Assembly: GCF_017114985.1 (NCBI RefSeq) | Contig: NZ_JABXKP010000044.1 | Coordinates: forward strand, 1-41,188 | From: Nostoc sp. JL33 | GTDB taxonomy: Bacteria > Cyanobacteriota > Cyanobacteriia > Cyanobacteriales > Nostocaceae | Direction of reading: 5' to 3' | Length of the DNA stretch: 41,188 bases | Shown here: positions 25,381-34,244 of the stretch, piece by piece | Numbering within the stretch: the stretch's first letter is position 1 | How the letters are laid out: every line of letters begins with the position of its first letter | The notes under the pieces: model-generated | The model's database searches: none | Told to the model about the DNA's origin: nothing | What the model saw: only the letters and a program-made list of their open reading frames with translations | Translations under genes and position numbers: made by a program

Positions 25381-26892
25381 ATGCTAGTTAAAATAACTGT
25401 AATTGCGATCGCAGTAATGTTAGTGGGTACGGAAAATCGAGAAGCGCTTGCAGACTTGCAATCTTCTACTCAGGATAGGGCTGGTGGTATTGTGACACCG
25501 AAAGCTACGATCCAGACAGAGGGCGGGTATGCTAAATATGGTGATTATGTAGGAGCCACTTCAGTAGATACCCAGGCGAGGGAATTTTCTCAGAAAGTTG
25601 TCAAAGATATCCAGATTCGTTTTATTAATCAAAAAGGTGAATTGCTCGATGACAAAGGTCAGCCGATCAAAGGGCGTACTCAGAAAGATTTTATCATCGG
25701 TCTGCTGAGACTCAAACCTGGTCAGGTATTTCGTGAAGATTTACTTAAAGCAGACTTGCAACGATTGAGGAGATTAGAGTCATTTAATCAAGTCAATGTT
25801 TACCGAGAAGAAGATACCTCCAGCGTTAATATCATCTATGAAATCAAAGAGCGTAGCTTCCCTTCTCTACTCTTAGGAGGCGGTAATAACGATGATGTTG
25901 GGCTATACGGTCGCGTGGGTTATAAAGATGCAAATATCAGTGGTCTTAACGATAAATTAGATACAATGGTGCAGATAAGCACTAAAGATGTCCAGTTTAA
26001 TGGTCAATTCACCAGCCCTTATCGTCCTGGAGAACCAAACCGCTTAGGCTATAGCATTAGAGCTTTTCGTCGTCGAGATATATCGGGAACCTTCAACGAA
26101 GATATCAGATTAGCTAACGGCGATAGAGTGCGGGAGGGAAGATTTGGCGGTTCTGTGGGAGTTTTAGGGGCTTTTGATGATTGGGATACATCAGTGGCAC
26201 TCAACTATACCAGAATTAGCCTACGCGATCACGAATATAACGTTGCACAGGTCGATAGCTTAGGGAGTCCCCTATCTGTGAGCGGTACTGGCATTGATGA
26301 TCTATTTACAATATCATTTGCTGTATCCAAAGATCAACGCGATCGCAAAGACAATCCGACTCAAGGATCAATCCTCACCCTCAGCACAGAACAAGCGATT
26401 CCCATTGGACTGGGGAATATTTCCCGCAACCGCCTACGGGGAGACTATATTCAGTATTTACCAGTCAGTTGGATAGGTAAGGGTAGACCAAGCGACAATC
26501 CCGAAATGTTGGCGATTAATTTACAAATTGGTACGACTATTGGAGACTTTCCCCCAGCTGATGCCTTTAATATTGGCGGACTAGATTCTGTCAGAGGTTA
26601 CGGTTATGGTAAAGTTGCCAGTGGTCGGAGTTATGGTTTAGCTTCCGTGGAATATCGGTTTCCAATTTTTCAGTCAATAGGAGGAGTTTTCTTTACTGAC
26701 TTCGCCTCAGATTTCGGGTCTAGCGACACCGTGCTAGGAGAACCAGGAGTGCTGCGAGACAAACCTGGAAGTGGCTTTGGTTACGGCTTAGGATTACGAG
26801 TCAAGTCATCCTTTGGGCTGATTCGAGGCGACTTAGGAATTAGCGACCAAGGAGAAATTAGATTTGAAGTTACCACAGGTCAGCGATTTTAA
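25381..26892 (+). CDS. BamA/TamA (Omp85) family outer-membrane protein
   Basis: A 503-residue outer-membrane barrel. A probable signal peptide (VKITVIAIAVMLVGTENREALA) precedes one recognisable POTRA-like domain (about 75-160: IQIRFINQKGELLDDKGQ, LLRLKPGQVFREDLLKADL). The barrel follows, with GLDSVRGYGYGKV (the VRGY loop motif of Omp85 proteins) near 400, and ends in phenylalanine (EVTTGQRF), as barrel assembly needs. It is shorter than the cyanobacterial BamA with three POTRA domains, so it is probably a secondary Omp85 protein with reduced POTRA content. Possible roles are protein or lipid insertion at the outer membrane. It is not next to the haemagglutinin-like gene. Confidence 0.9.
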   Translation: MLVKITVIAIAVMLVGTENREALADLQSSTQDRAGGIVTPKATIQTEGGYAKYGDYVGATSVDTQAREFSQKVVKDIQIRFINQKGELLDDKGQPIKGRTQKDFIIGLLRLKPGQVFREDLLKADLQRLRRLESFNQVNVYREEDTSSVNIIYEIKERSFPSLLLGGGNNDDVGLYGRVGYKDANISGLNDKLDTMVQISTKDVQFNGQFTSPYRPGEPNRLGYSIRAFRRRDISGTFNEDIRLANGDRVREGRFGGSVGVLGAFDDWDTSVALNYTRISLRDHEYNVAQVDSLGSPLSVSGTGIDDLFTISFAVSKDQRDRKDNPTQGSILTLSTEQAIPIGLGNISRNRLRGDYIQYLPVSWIGKGRPSDNPEMLAINLQIGTTIGDFPPADAFNIGGLDSVRGYGYGKVASGRSYGLASVEYRFPIFQSIGGVFFTDFASDFGSSDTVLGEPGVLRDKPGSGFGYGLGLRVKSSFGLIRGDLGISDQGEIRFEVTTGQRF

Positions 26893-27019
26893 TCCCATTA
26901 GTTTTTACTCCGCGTTCCTCTGCGTTAACCTTCGCGTTCCTCTGCGTTTAAATCTTCTCTCCCCAATCCCTTTCAAGACCCCTTCTAGGGGTTAGTTGAG
27001 CGAAAAATCCAATCTGAAC

Positions 27020-28042
27020 ATGAAAAACTTGCAAGTTGTAGAAAAAGGGTTTTCATCCGTCCCAATTATTGATATCAGCGCCTTGGTTTCTGGAAAAGGC
27101 GATCGCTATTCCGTTGCATCTCAAATCAAACAAGCGTGTCAAGAATCGGGGTTTTTCTATATTATCGGACATGGTATAGATAAAAATTTGCAGCAGCGAC
27201 TCGAAGAACTCAGCCGACAGTTTTTCGCCCAGGATTTGGAAACCAAACTTAAAATCCGCATGGCATTGGCAGGTATTGCATGGCGAGGCTATTTCCCCAT
27301 TGGTGGCGAACTTACATCCGGTAAACCCGACTTGAAAGAAGGTATTTACTTTGGCACCCAACTGGGAGAAGAACACCCACTAGTACAAGCTGGTACTCCT
27401 ATGCATGGTTCCAACCTCTTCCCCGCCAATATCCCCGAATTTGGCGAAACACTGCTTGAATATATGGAGGCGATGACAAACTTGGGACACACTCTGATGA
27501 TTGGTATAGCCCTGAGTTTGGGATTAGAAGAATCCTACTTTGCTGACCGTTATACCTCAGATCCTTTAGTGCTGTTTCGCATCTTCAACTATCCTCCAAA
27601 TTTATCACCGTCAGATGGTGAACCAATATGGGGCGTTGGCGAACATACTGATTATGGCGTTCTGACCATTCTCAAGCAAGACGACTCAGGTGGATTAGAG
27701 GTTAAATCCAAGTCAGGTTGGGTTGTTGCGCCTCCCGTTCCCGGTTCCTTTGTGTGCAACATTGGCGATATGTTAGAGAAGATGACCGCAGGTTTGTATC
27801 GTTCTACACCTCACCGTGTACAAAACCAGTCCCAAAATCATCGCCTTTCGTTCCCCTTCTTTTTCGATCCCAATTTCGATGTAGAAGTGAAGCCGATTGA
27901 ATTAGATAATATAGTAGCGAATGATCATATAGGCGATCGCTGGGATCAAGCTAACGTTCATGATTTTCGCGGAACCTATGGTGATTATGTGTTGAGTAAG
28001 GTGTCTAAGGTTTTTCCAGAGTTGCGGCGATCGCTATTATAG
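27020..28042 (+). CDS. Isopenicillin-N-synthase-like 2-oxoglutarate/Fe(II) dioxygenase
   Basis: A 340-residue enzyme. The ATG at 27020 is preferred to the upstream TTG at 26996. The N-terminal domain carries VPIIDISALVSG and QACQESGFFYIIGHGI (DIOX_N). The double-stranded beta-helix has the iron ligands H209 and D211 (GEHTDYGVLT) and H265 (STPHRVQ), plus R275-x-S277 (HRLSFPFFF) for the co-substrate. It most likely hydroxylates or desaturates a small molecule; the substrate is unknown. It follows the Omp85 gene on the same strand after a repeat-containing gap. Confidence 0.92.
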   Translation: MKNLQVVEKGFSSVPIIDISALVSGKGDRYSVASQIKQACQESGFFYIIGHGIDKNLQQRLEELSRQFFAQDLETKLKIRMALAGIAWRGYFPIGGELTSGKPDLKEGIYFGTQLGEEHPLVQAGTPMHGSNLFPANIPEFGETLLEYMEAMTNLGHTLMIGIALSLGLEESYFADRYTSDPLVLFRIFNYPPNLSPSDGEPIWGVGEHTDYGVLTILKQDDSGGLEVKSKSGWVVAPPVPGSFVCNIGDMLEKMTAGLYRSTPHRVQNQSQNHRLSFPFFFDPNFDVEVKPIELDNIVANDHIGDRWDQANVHDFRGTYGDYVLSKVSKVFPELRRSLL

Positions 28043-28355
28043 GGTTTCAAGCCATTTCTTCTTTATTAGTCCTCTTCTGGTTAGGTTTTTGTATGTCAAA
28101 TGCGCCCAAGGGTAGGTGTACAAATTCCCCAGCCCTAAAAAAGTGCTTCTATCTCAACACCAGCAAGCATTTCACCCCACTAATTACTCAATAGGAATCC
28201 GCGCAATCTCTGAAATGCTTACAAAGCCTGGGTTTCAGCCTTCAACCTTTCCCGACACTCTTCCCAAACGAATTCTCTAATGCTATGATTGCTCTTGAAC
28301 CGCGCAACTGCACCTTGAAAACTAAATACACATGGGCTTTCAGGCTCCCGCCGGA
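28043..28355 (+). promoter_or_regulatory. Candidate CRISPR leader
   Basis: The 313 nt before the first repeat contain no convincing gene. The last ~60 nt (CAACTGCACCTTGAAAACTA, then GGCTTTCAGGCTCCCGCCGG touching the repeat) look like the leader end seen before other cyanobacterial arrays, from memory. Placing the leader here agrees with the repeat orientation, in which the strand ending ATTGAAAC gives the crRNA 5' tag. The array ends show no degenerate repeat to confirm this. Confidence 0.45.
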
Positions 28356-30726
28356 ATTGCAATTCATCAAAATCCCTATTAGGGATTGAAACTTCAGATG
28401 CTTTTGATAGCAATGCAGAAATGCTAATTGCAATTCATCAAAATCCCTATTAGGGATTGAAACTGAATATATTTAAGACTAGCATAGGACAATGAGAATT
28501 GCAATTCATCAAAATCCCTATTAGGGATTGAAACTACTGACGGAGTACCTAAACTTATAGGGGATCATAAAATTGCAATTCATCAAAATCCCTATTAGGG
28601 ATTGAAACACATTGAATCCTAAGCTGGTCAAGGCTGCGTTGATTGCAATTCATCAAAATCCCTATTAGGGATTGAAACCGTTTTCCTAAGTCCCCAAAGT
28701 TTATTTGGCTTAGGATTGCAATTCATCAAAATCCCTATTAGGGATTGAAACTCTCAGAAAACTTAAGGAAGCCGGGGGGCGATCGGGATTGCAATTCATC
28801 AAAATCCCTATTAGGGATTGAAACTCAGCATCTTTCCTGTCACCTTGACTACCCAAGCTGAATTGCAATTCATCAAAATCCCTATTAGGGATTGAAACAG
28901 AACAGATTTTATCTACCCAAGAGTTGACCCTGATTGCAATTCATCAAAATCCCTATTAGGGATTGAAACAGCACCTGCGGTATTGAGGATAGGAACCCAG
29001 TTAGATTGCAATTCATCAAAATCCCTATTAGGGATTGAAACAAATATAACCAATGCGGTTACTAGCGCACTAAAAATTGCAATTCATCAAAATCCCTATT
29101 AGGGATTGAAACAACCAATCAGGTTCTATTACCACAGGACTTACACATTGCAATTCATCAAAATCCCTATTAGGGATTGAAACACGAAAAATAGTGCGGA
29201 TATATCAAAAAGCCAAGCTATTGCAATTCATCAAAATCCCTATTAGGGATTGAAACAGGTCTAGACCGTGCTGAGGACAAAGCCCAGCAGATTGCAATTC
29301 ATCAAAATCCCTATTAGGGATTGAAACTGCACAATTTCTTTGGCAGCCCAGACTCGGATTTTATTGCAATTCATCAAAATCCCTATTAGGGATTGAAACA
29401 TTGATTCTTTAAGACAATAGATTGGGGCATTTTGCTAAATTGCAATTCATCAAAATCCCTATTAGGGATTGAAACTTAGCAATATTTAGACCAAACATAA
29501 TAACCCCATGAAATTGCAATTCATCAAAATCCCTATTAGGGATTGAAACTTAGTTTATGCAGTAATGACCAAAAAACATAGTATATTGCAATTCATCAAA
29601 ATCCCTATTAGGGATTGAAACAGACAAGTGGAAGAGAAAGCTGCAAGCCAAAAAATTGCAATTCATCAAAATCCCTATTAGGGATTGAAACGAATCAACT
29701 AGTGGCACTTCAACCCCTACTACTGTGCCTTCTAATTGCAATTCATCAAAATCCCTATTAGGGATTGAAACCTCGACCAATACCACCTTTAGATTTATCA
29801 CCCAAAATTGCAATTCATCAAAATCCCTATTAGGGATTGAAACATTTAGAACAACAATTAAAATACGCCAAAGCGCGGGAAATTGCAATTCATCAAAATC
29901 CCTATTAGGGATTGAAACAATTGCAGATCCAGAGCATCCAGCCTATGGTTGCATCGAAAAATTGCAATTCATCAAAATCCCTATTAGGGATTGAAACCCA
30001 TCTTCCTCAGTAATAGTAATTTCAAAAACAGATTGCAATTCATCAAAATCCCTATTAGGGATTGAAACCCCTATTATCTTGAAGGTACTTTTCCTTTAAA
30101 TATTGCAATTCATCAAAATCCCTATTAGGGATTGAAACTTATTTCGACTCCACTGTGAAACCACTCTCGGAATTGCAATTCATCAAAATCCCTATTAGGG
30201 ATTGAAACGCTTCCTGCGAGAAATTAAAGAAAAAATTTCAGATGATATTGCAATTCATCAAAATCCCTATTAGGGATTGAAACTCCTTAGCTTTTTTGAA
30301 ATCCTTTCCAAGTTTGTTTATTGCAATTCATCAAAATCCCTATTAGGGATTGAAACCTTATGCCTACTTTATCAGAAGTTATTAGACCTATTGCAATTCA
30401 TCAAAATCCCTATTAGGGATTGAAACTATTTATTCTCATGTGCTGAAAGTCTCGGTAGATGATCTCAAATTGCAATTCATCAAAATCCCTATTAGGGATT
30501 GAAACATAACATAATTTACCCAATCTTGAATTGCTGTAATTTATTGCAATTCATCAAAATCCCTATTAGGGATTGAAACGGTAAACACGCCGCATTCTTT
30601 GAGGATGCCACCCCCAGATTGCAATTCATCAAAATCCCTATTAGGGATTGAAACTTAACAATTCTGGAAACTCCTTTCTTAAAAATCTTATTGCAATTCA
30701 TCAAAATCCCTATTAGGGATTGAAAC
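28356..30726 (+). CRISPR. CRISPR array, 33 repeats and 32 spacers
   Basis: The 37-nt repeat begins ATTGCAATTCATCAAAATCC and ends CTATTAGGGATTGAAAC. By hand I count 33 copies, all identical, the first at 28356-28392 and the last at 30690-30726. The 32 spacers are 33-43 nt, mostly 33-38 and with no obvious duplicates. The inner palindrome AATCCCTATTAGGGATT can form a hairpin, and the 3' end ATTGAAAC is the usual crRNA 5' tag of cyanobacterial type III and I-D arrays, so transcription is probably on the plus strand. No cas gene is in the window. The lack of a degenerate last repeat is unusual. Confidence 0.98.
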
Positions 30727-30866
30727 TCTCTCAGCAGATAGCTTGCTTGTTAAGCTTATCCGTGGTTAAATTAAAATACGGCATCTCCATCAATTTATCG
30801 TAGTTTGTTGACGACTCAATTACCACAAATTAACTTGTCAGCCACAAAGTAAATATAAAACTTTCC

Positions 30867-31754
30867 ATGCCTATCCAAACTATTGGTATTTTAAGTCCAG
30901 GTGACATGGGACAAGCGATCGCAGCTGTTCTGAATCAAAATGGATTGAAAACTATTGCTGCTCTAGACGATCGCAGTGAACGAACTCGGCAATTAGCAGC
31001 CGCAGCCAACATCCAAGATGTGGGTTCCCTCACGCAACTAGTAATTGAATCTGATGTAGTCTTGTCAGTTCTAGTCCCCGCAGCAGCCACCGAAGCAGCA
31101 AAGCAAGTAGCTGAGGCGATCAGTAATGTTGGTAAACCCATTCTCTATGTTGACTGTAATGCGATCGCACCCCAAAAAGTCATAAATATTGCTCAACTTA
31201 TTGAATCAGTCGGGGGAACATTCGTAGATGCATCAATTATTGGCCCACCACCGCGAGTCCCCAATCGCACCCGCATTTATACTTCGGGAAAACAGGCCAG
31301 TCAACTCCAACAACTGCGAGATCATGGCTTGGATGTGCGGGTGATTGGTGATGAAATTGGTCAGGCTTCCGGGTTGAAAATGTCCTACGCAGCTCTGACA
31401 AAAGGACTGACAGCAATCGGCACAGAATTACTAATTGCAGCGCATCGTTTGGGGTTGGATAAGCAACTATGGGATGAAGTCTCTACTAGCCAACAGGAAC
31501 TTGCTAGCATCTTAACCCGTTCGATTCCATCAATGACACCGAAAGCGCATCGTTGGATAGGAGAAATGGAAGAGATTGCAGAAACCTTTAAAGAGTTAGG
31601 TCTGACTGAGCGCATTTTTTACGGAGCAGCCGATGTTTACCGCTTGGTGAAAGAAACATCTTTGGGTAAAGAAACACCAGAAGAGTCTAATCGCGATCGC
31701 CCATTGGATGAAATCATTACAACCCTCTCCAATGAAACAATCTCCGACTCCTAA
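30867..31754 (+). CDS. NAD(P)-dependent dehydrogenase, DUF1932 type (6PGDH-like)
   Basis: A 295-residue protein of the beta-hydroxyacid dehydrogenase/6-phosphogluconate dehydrogenase-like superfamily. A Rossmann start GILSPGDMGQAIA (7-19) binds the nucleotide; VDASIIGPPPRV (about 120-131) resembles the substrate-binding motif; the C-terminal domain fits DUF1932 (AALTKGLTAIGTELLIAAHR with a candidate catalytic Lys). The substrate is unknown. It follows the CRISPR array by 140 nt and has no known link to it. Confidence 0.9.
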   Translation: MPIQTIGILSPGDMGQAIAAVLNQNGLKTIAALDDRSERTRQLAAAANIQDVGSLTQLVIESDVVLSVLVPAAATEAAKQVAEAISNVGKPILYVDCNAIAPQKVINIAQLIESVGGTFVDASIIGPPPRVPNRTRIYTSGKQASQLQQLRDHGLDVRVIGDEIGQASGLKMSYAALTKGLTAIGTELLIAAHRLGLDKQLWDEVSTSQQELASILTRSIPSMTPKAHRWIGEMEEIAETFKELGLTERIFYGAADVYRLVKETSLGKETPEESNRDRPLDEIITTLSNETISDS

Positions 31755-31763
31755 TCTTGAGTA

Positions 31764-31982
31764 TTTTATAGATCAATACGCTTGGGTTAAGGCTTTATCC
31801 TCCCTAACCCTCCTTAAAAAGGAGGGAATTAGAGCAAGCCTTTTTAAGGAGTTGATCTTACAGCATCCGTAAGTTGGACTTTGCCTTAAAAAGGAGGAAA
31901 TTTAGCCCCCCTTTTTAAGGGGGGTTGGGGGGATCTTCCGGCGCGAAATATCAACTAATACCAAGCGTATTGTTTTATAGAT
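31764..31982. mobile_element. MITE-like element C with 12-bp ends and 10-bp target duplication
   Basis: The core 31774-31972 begins CAATACGCTTGG and ends CCAAGCGTATTG, a perfect 12-bp inversion. Both ends are flanked by the direct repeat TTTTATAGAT (31764-31773, 31973-31982). Inside are further palindromes, CCCTCCTT/AAGGAGGG (31808-31826) and CCCCCCTT/AAGGGGGG (31906-31924), and no ORF. It belongs to the same family as element A at 13953-14085. It separates the DUF1932-type gene from the GC-rich methyltransferase gene. Confidence 0.85.
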
Positions 31983-32002
31983 AGGGTAAAAAGCGAGAAT
32001 CT

Positions 32003-32674
32003 ATGACTCAAGAGCAATGGACTGCGGTCGATCATTACTTTACCGATCTGCTTGTGCCGCCCGACCCCGCGCTGGATGCGGCGCTCCAGACCAGCGCTGC
32101 GGCCGGACTGCCACCGCACAACGTTTCGCCAAACCAGGGCAAGCTGCTGCTGCTGTTGGCGCAAATCCAAGGGGCGCGAACCATCCTAGAGATTGGCACG
32201 CTGGGCGGCTACAGTACTATCTGGCTGGCGCGGGCACTACCTAGCGACCGCCGTCTGATCACGCTGGAGGTTGACCCAAAGCACGCCGAAATCGCCCGCG
32301 TCAACATCGCCCACGCTGGTCTGTCTGATATCGTTGACCTGCGCCTTGGACAGGCACTCTCGACGCTGCCACAGATTGCTGCCGAGGGTCATACATTTGA
32401 CCTGATCTTCATTGACGCCGACAAGCCAAACAATCCAGATTACTTCACATGGGCACTCAAGCTTTCCCGTAGCGGTAGCCTAATCATCGCCGATAATGTC
32501 GTGCGTAACGGAGCGGTGGTTGATTCAAGCAGCAGCGATCCTAGTGTCCAGGGAGTGCGCCGCTTCAACGAATTGCTTGCCTCAGAGCCGCGTGTCAACG
32601 CCACCGCAATCCAAACTGTGGGCAGCAAAGGATACGACGGCTTCGCGATCGCGATCGTCACTACTGACCAATAG
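32003..32674 (+). CDS. SAM-dependent O-methyltransferase (class I, CCoAOMT/COMT-like)
   Basis: A 223-residue enzyme of the small cation-dependent O-methyltransferase type that methylates catechol-like hydroxyls. SAM-binding motif I is ILEIGTLGGYSTIWLA (about 61-76); LITLEVDPKHAEIARVNI binds the adenosyl part; FIDADKPNNPDYFTWAL carries the metal-binding Asp, and ADNVVRNG follows as in the family. Base composition is clearly GC-richer than both neighbours, with many GCG, CTG and CGC codons, which suggests recent acquisition. It begins 20 nt after a MITE-like element. The natural substrate is unknown. Confidence 0.92.
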   Translation: MTQEQWTAVDHYFTDLLVPPDPALDAALQTSAAAGLPPHNVSPNQGKLLLLLAQIQGARTILEIGTLGGYSTIWLARALPSDRRLITLEVDPKHAEIARVNIAHAGLSDIVDLRLGQALSTLPQIAAEGHTFDLIFIDADKPNNPDYFTWALKLSRSGSLIIADNVVRNGAVVDSSSSDPSVQGVRRFNELLASEPRVNATAIQTVGSKGYDGFAIAIVTTDQ

Positions 32675-32796
32675 AGGATTGAGCCAAGAACCGTAAGGCA
32701 ATTGAGGGTTAAATTTTAAAGGCATAGGAACGCAAAGAATTCGCTACGAATTAATCAAATAGTTGTACTAAGATTACCTAAATTGCCGAGTGCTCC

Positions 32797-32842
32797 GGCG
32801 TAGCCCGCCTTCTCTACGAGACGCTCCGCGAACGGCATCGCC
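32797..32842. repeat. GCTACGC-type dispersed repeat
   Basis: This unit contains CTTCTCTACGAGACGCTCCG and is the reverse-complement relative of the repeat at 40991-41052 (which has CTTCTCTACGAGACGCTACG). It lies in the 32675-33151 gap together with the small ORF at 32909. The longer minus-strand frame across it is formed by the repeat and is not a gene. Confidence 0.7.
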
Positions 32843-32908
32843 ACCTCTTTCCTAAAATCAGAATAATCATCTGCTAATAACCAAAAATAGCAAGAGATTG
32901 TTATTTGG

Positions 32909-33010
32909 TCAGTCTTGGGAACGATTTCGTGGGAACAGGTAGGCGATCGCAGCGTAACCCGAAACACTGACTAAACTAACCAAAAAAACAGCCAGAATAA
33001 AAGTAGACAT
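32909..33010 (-). CDS. Possible 33-residue single-helix membrane protein
   Basis: Starting at the ATG at 33010, the frame codes MSTFILAVFLVSLVSVSGYA and then AIAYLFPRNRSQD before TGA. It is one membrane helix with a short polar basic tail, like small photosynthetic or respiratory complex subunits, but I cannot match it to a named one. TATAGTATAA just upstream could be a promoter -10; no clear ribosome site is seen. It sits in the gap between the methyltransferase and histidine kinase genes. Confidence 0.35.
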   Translation of the reverse strand: MSTFILAVFLVSLVSVSGYAAIAYLFPRNRSQD

Positions 33011-33151
33011 AATGTTATACTATATGCATTTCCAAAATCTCGACATCCATCAAAAAACAAGATTTTGGATACTTTAAAATTAGCAATTGCGTATGACACA
33101 GCCGTGACTAGCTTGTGTCAATCCCTTGTATCTCAAGGGTTTTGACTGAAC

Positions 33152-34240
33152 TTAAGCCAAAGGCAGAAAAAACCGAAACGTACTACCAACTCCCAATTCG
33201 CTTTCTACTTGAATCTGACCGCCTTGTAGTTCAATCAAACGACGGGAAATAGTTAAGCCGATACCAGTGCCTCCCGAATGGCGATCGCGCGATTGATCAG
33301 CTCGCCAGAAGCGCTCAAACACATGGGGCAAATTTTCTGGAGCGATACCAATACCTGTATCTATAACCGCAATCCAGAGTTGAGATCCTTCAGTCCCAGC
33401 ACGAATGGTAATTGAACCTTCATTAGTATAATGCACTGCATTACCTAGCAGATTAACCAACACCTGTTCTGTGCGGTCAATATCTGCCAATACAGGAGGT
33501 AGCACAGATGGACATTGCAATACCAGAACTGGCCCATCTTCCAACAGCTGGTCGGTGAATTTCTCCACTAATGACTCTAACAACGGGCGCAGATTTACCC
33601 GTTGGATATTAATTGGCAGATAACCAGCTTCTGCCTTAGACAGTTCTTGTAAATCGTTCACCAACCGCTCTAAACGCCTAGTTTCTCTAGCTAAACGCCG
33701 ATAAATTTCAGGAGACGCTTCAATTTGTCCATCAGCCAGTTCTTCCAAGTAACCGCGCACCACTGTTAACGGTGTTCGTAGCTCATGGGTCATGTCTCCA
33801 ATCACTTCTCGCCGCCGCGCTTCTACCCCTTCTAAACTAGCTGCCATCCGGTTGAAACTAGTACTCAGTCCACTGAGTTCTGGAATGTCAGACACAGGTA
33901 ATCGTGCATCCATCTGACCAGCAGCAAATTTTTGGGTGATTTGTTCCATTTCCGTCAATCGCTGCATAATCCGTCTGGACACCCAGTAACTCAATCCTCC
34001 GGCGGCGGTAGTACCGACTAAGACAGACCAAATAGTGCTTCGCTGCCAAGCAAGTTCAAATCCGGCAACCAATTCAGTACGGACATCGATTAAGTCGAAC
34101 CCCTGATTTTCTAATCGTTCCAAATGCAAGACAAAGAAGCGGGGAGAAGAGATTTTGCTGATGCTCACCAGACTAGCTACCCCCACGAGCATTACTACTA
34201 AGTGGGAGAAAAATAGGCGCGTTCTCAGCCCCATCTTCAT
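33152..34240 (-). CDS. Sensor histidine kinase (HAMP, HisKA, HATPase)
   Basis: A 362-residue membrane kinase. Two membrane segments (about 8-26 and 70-86) enclose a short periplasmic part (SSPRFFVLHLERLENQGFDL). Next come a HAMP linker, the HisKA H-box with phospho-acceptor H152 (MTHELRTPLTV), the N box (NLLGNAVHYTNEG), G1 DTGIGIAPENLPHVFERF, and G2 GGTGIGLTISRRL. The domain order is standard for the EnvZ/PhoR type. The small sensor loop gives no hint of ligand. Its start follows the response-regulator stop by 4 nt, so the pair is co-transcribed. Confidence 0.95.
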   Translation of the reverse strand: MKMGLRTRLFFSHLVVMLVGVASLVSISKISSPRFFVLHLERLENQGFDLIDVRTELVAGFELAWQRSTIWSVLVGTTAAGGLSYWVSRRIMQRLTEMEQITQKFAAGQMDARLPVSDIPELSGLSTSFNRMAASLEGVEARRREVIGDMTHELRTPLTVVRGYLEELADGQIEASPEIYRRLARETRRLERLVNDLQELSKAEAGYLPINIQRVNLRPLLESLVEKFTDQLLEDGPVLVLQCPSVLPPVLADIDRTEQVLVNLLGNAVHYTNEGSITIRAGTEGSQLWIAVIDTGIGIAPENLPHVFERFWRADQSRDRHSGGTGIGLTISRRLIELQGGQIQVESELGVGSTFRFFLPLA

Positions 34241-34244
34241 ATAT

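Noticed and set aside
26978..26994. ACCCC/GGGGT hairpin before the dioxygenase as an Omp85 terminator
   Set aside because: No T-rich tail follows on the plus strand and the stem is short.
28219..28433. Minus-strand 63-64-residue frames before and into the first CRISPR repeat
   Set aside because: They run into the array repeats and have no ribosome site; the region fits a leader better.
29550..29994. Repeated-motif frames (FQSLIGILMNCN-type and NCNSSKSLLGIET-type) on both strands
   Set aside because: They arise from translating CRISPR repeats, whose 37-nt unit plus spacers happens to stay open.
32755..32967. 70-residue minus-strand frame
   Set aside because: Its end is made from a dispersed repeat (32797-32842) and its start lies out of frame with the better 33-residue candidate.
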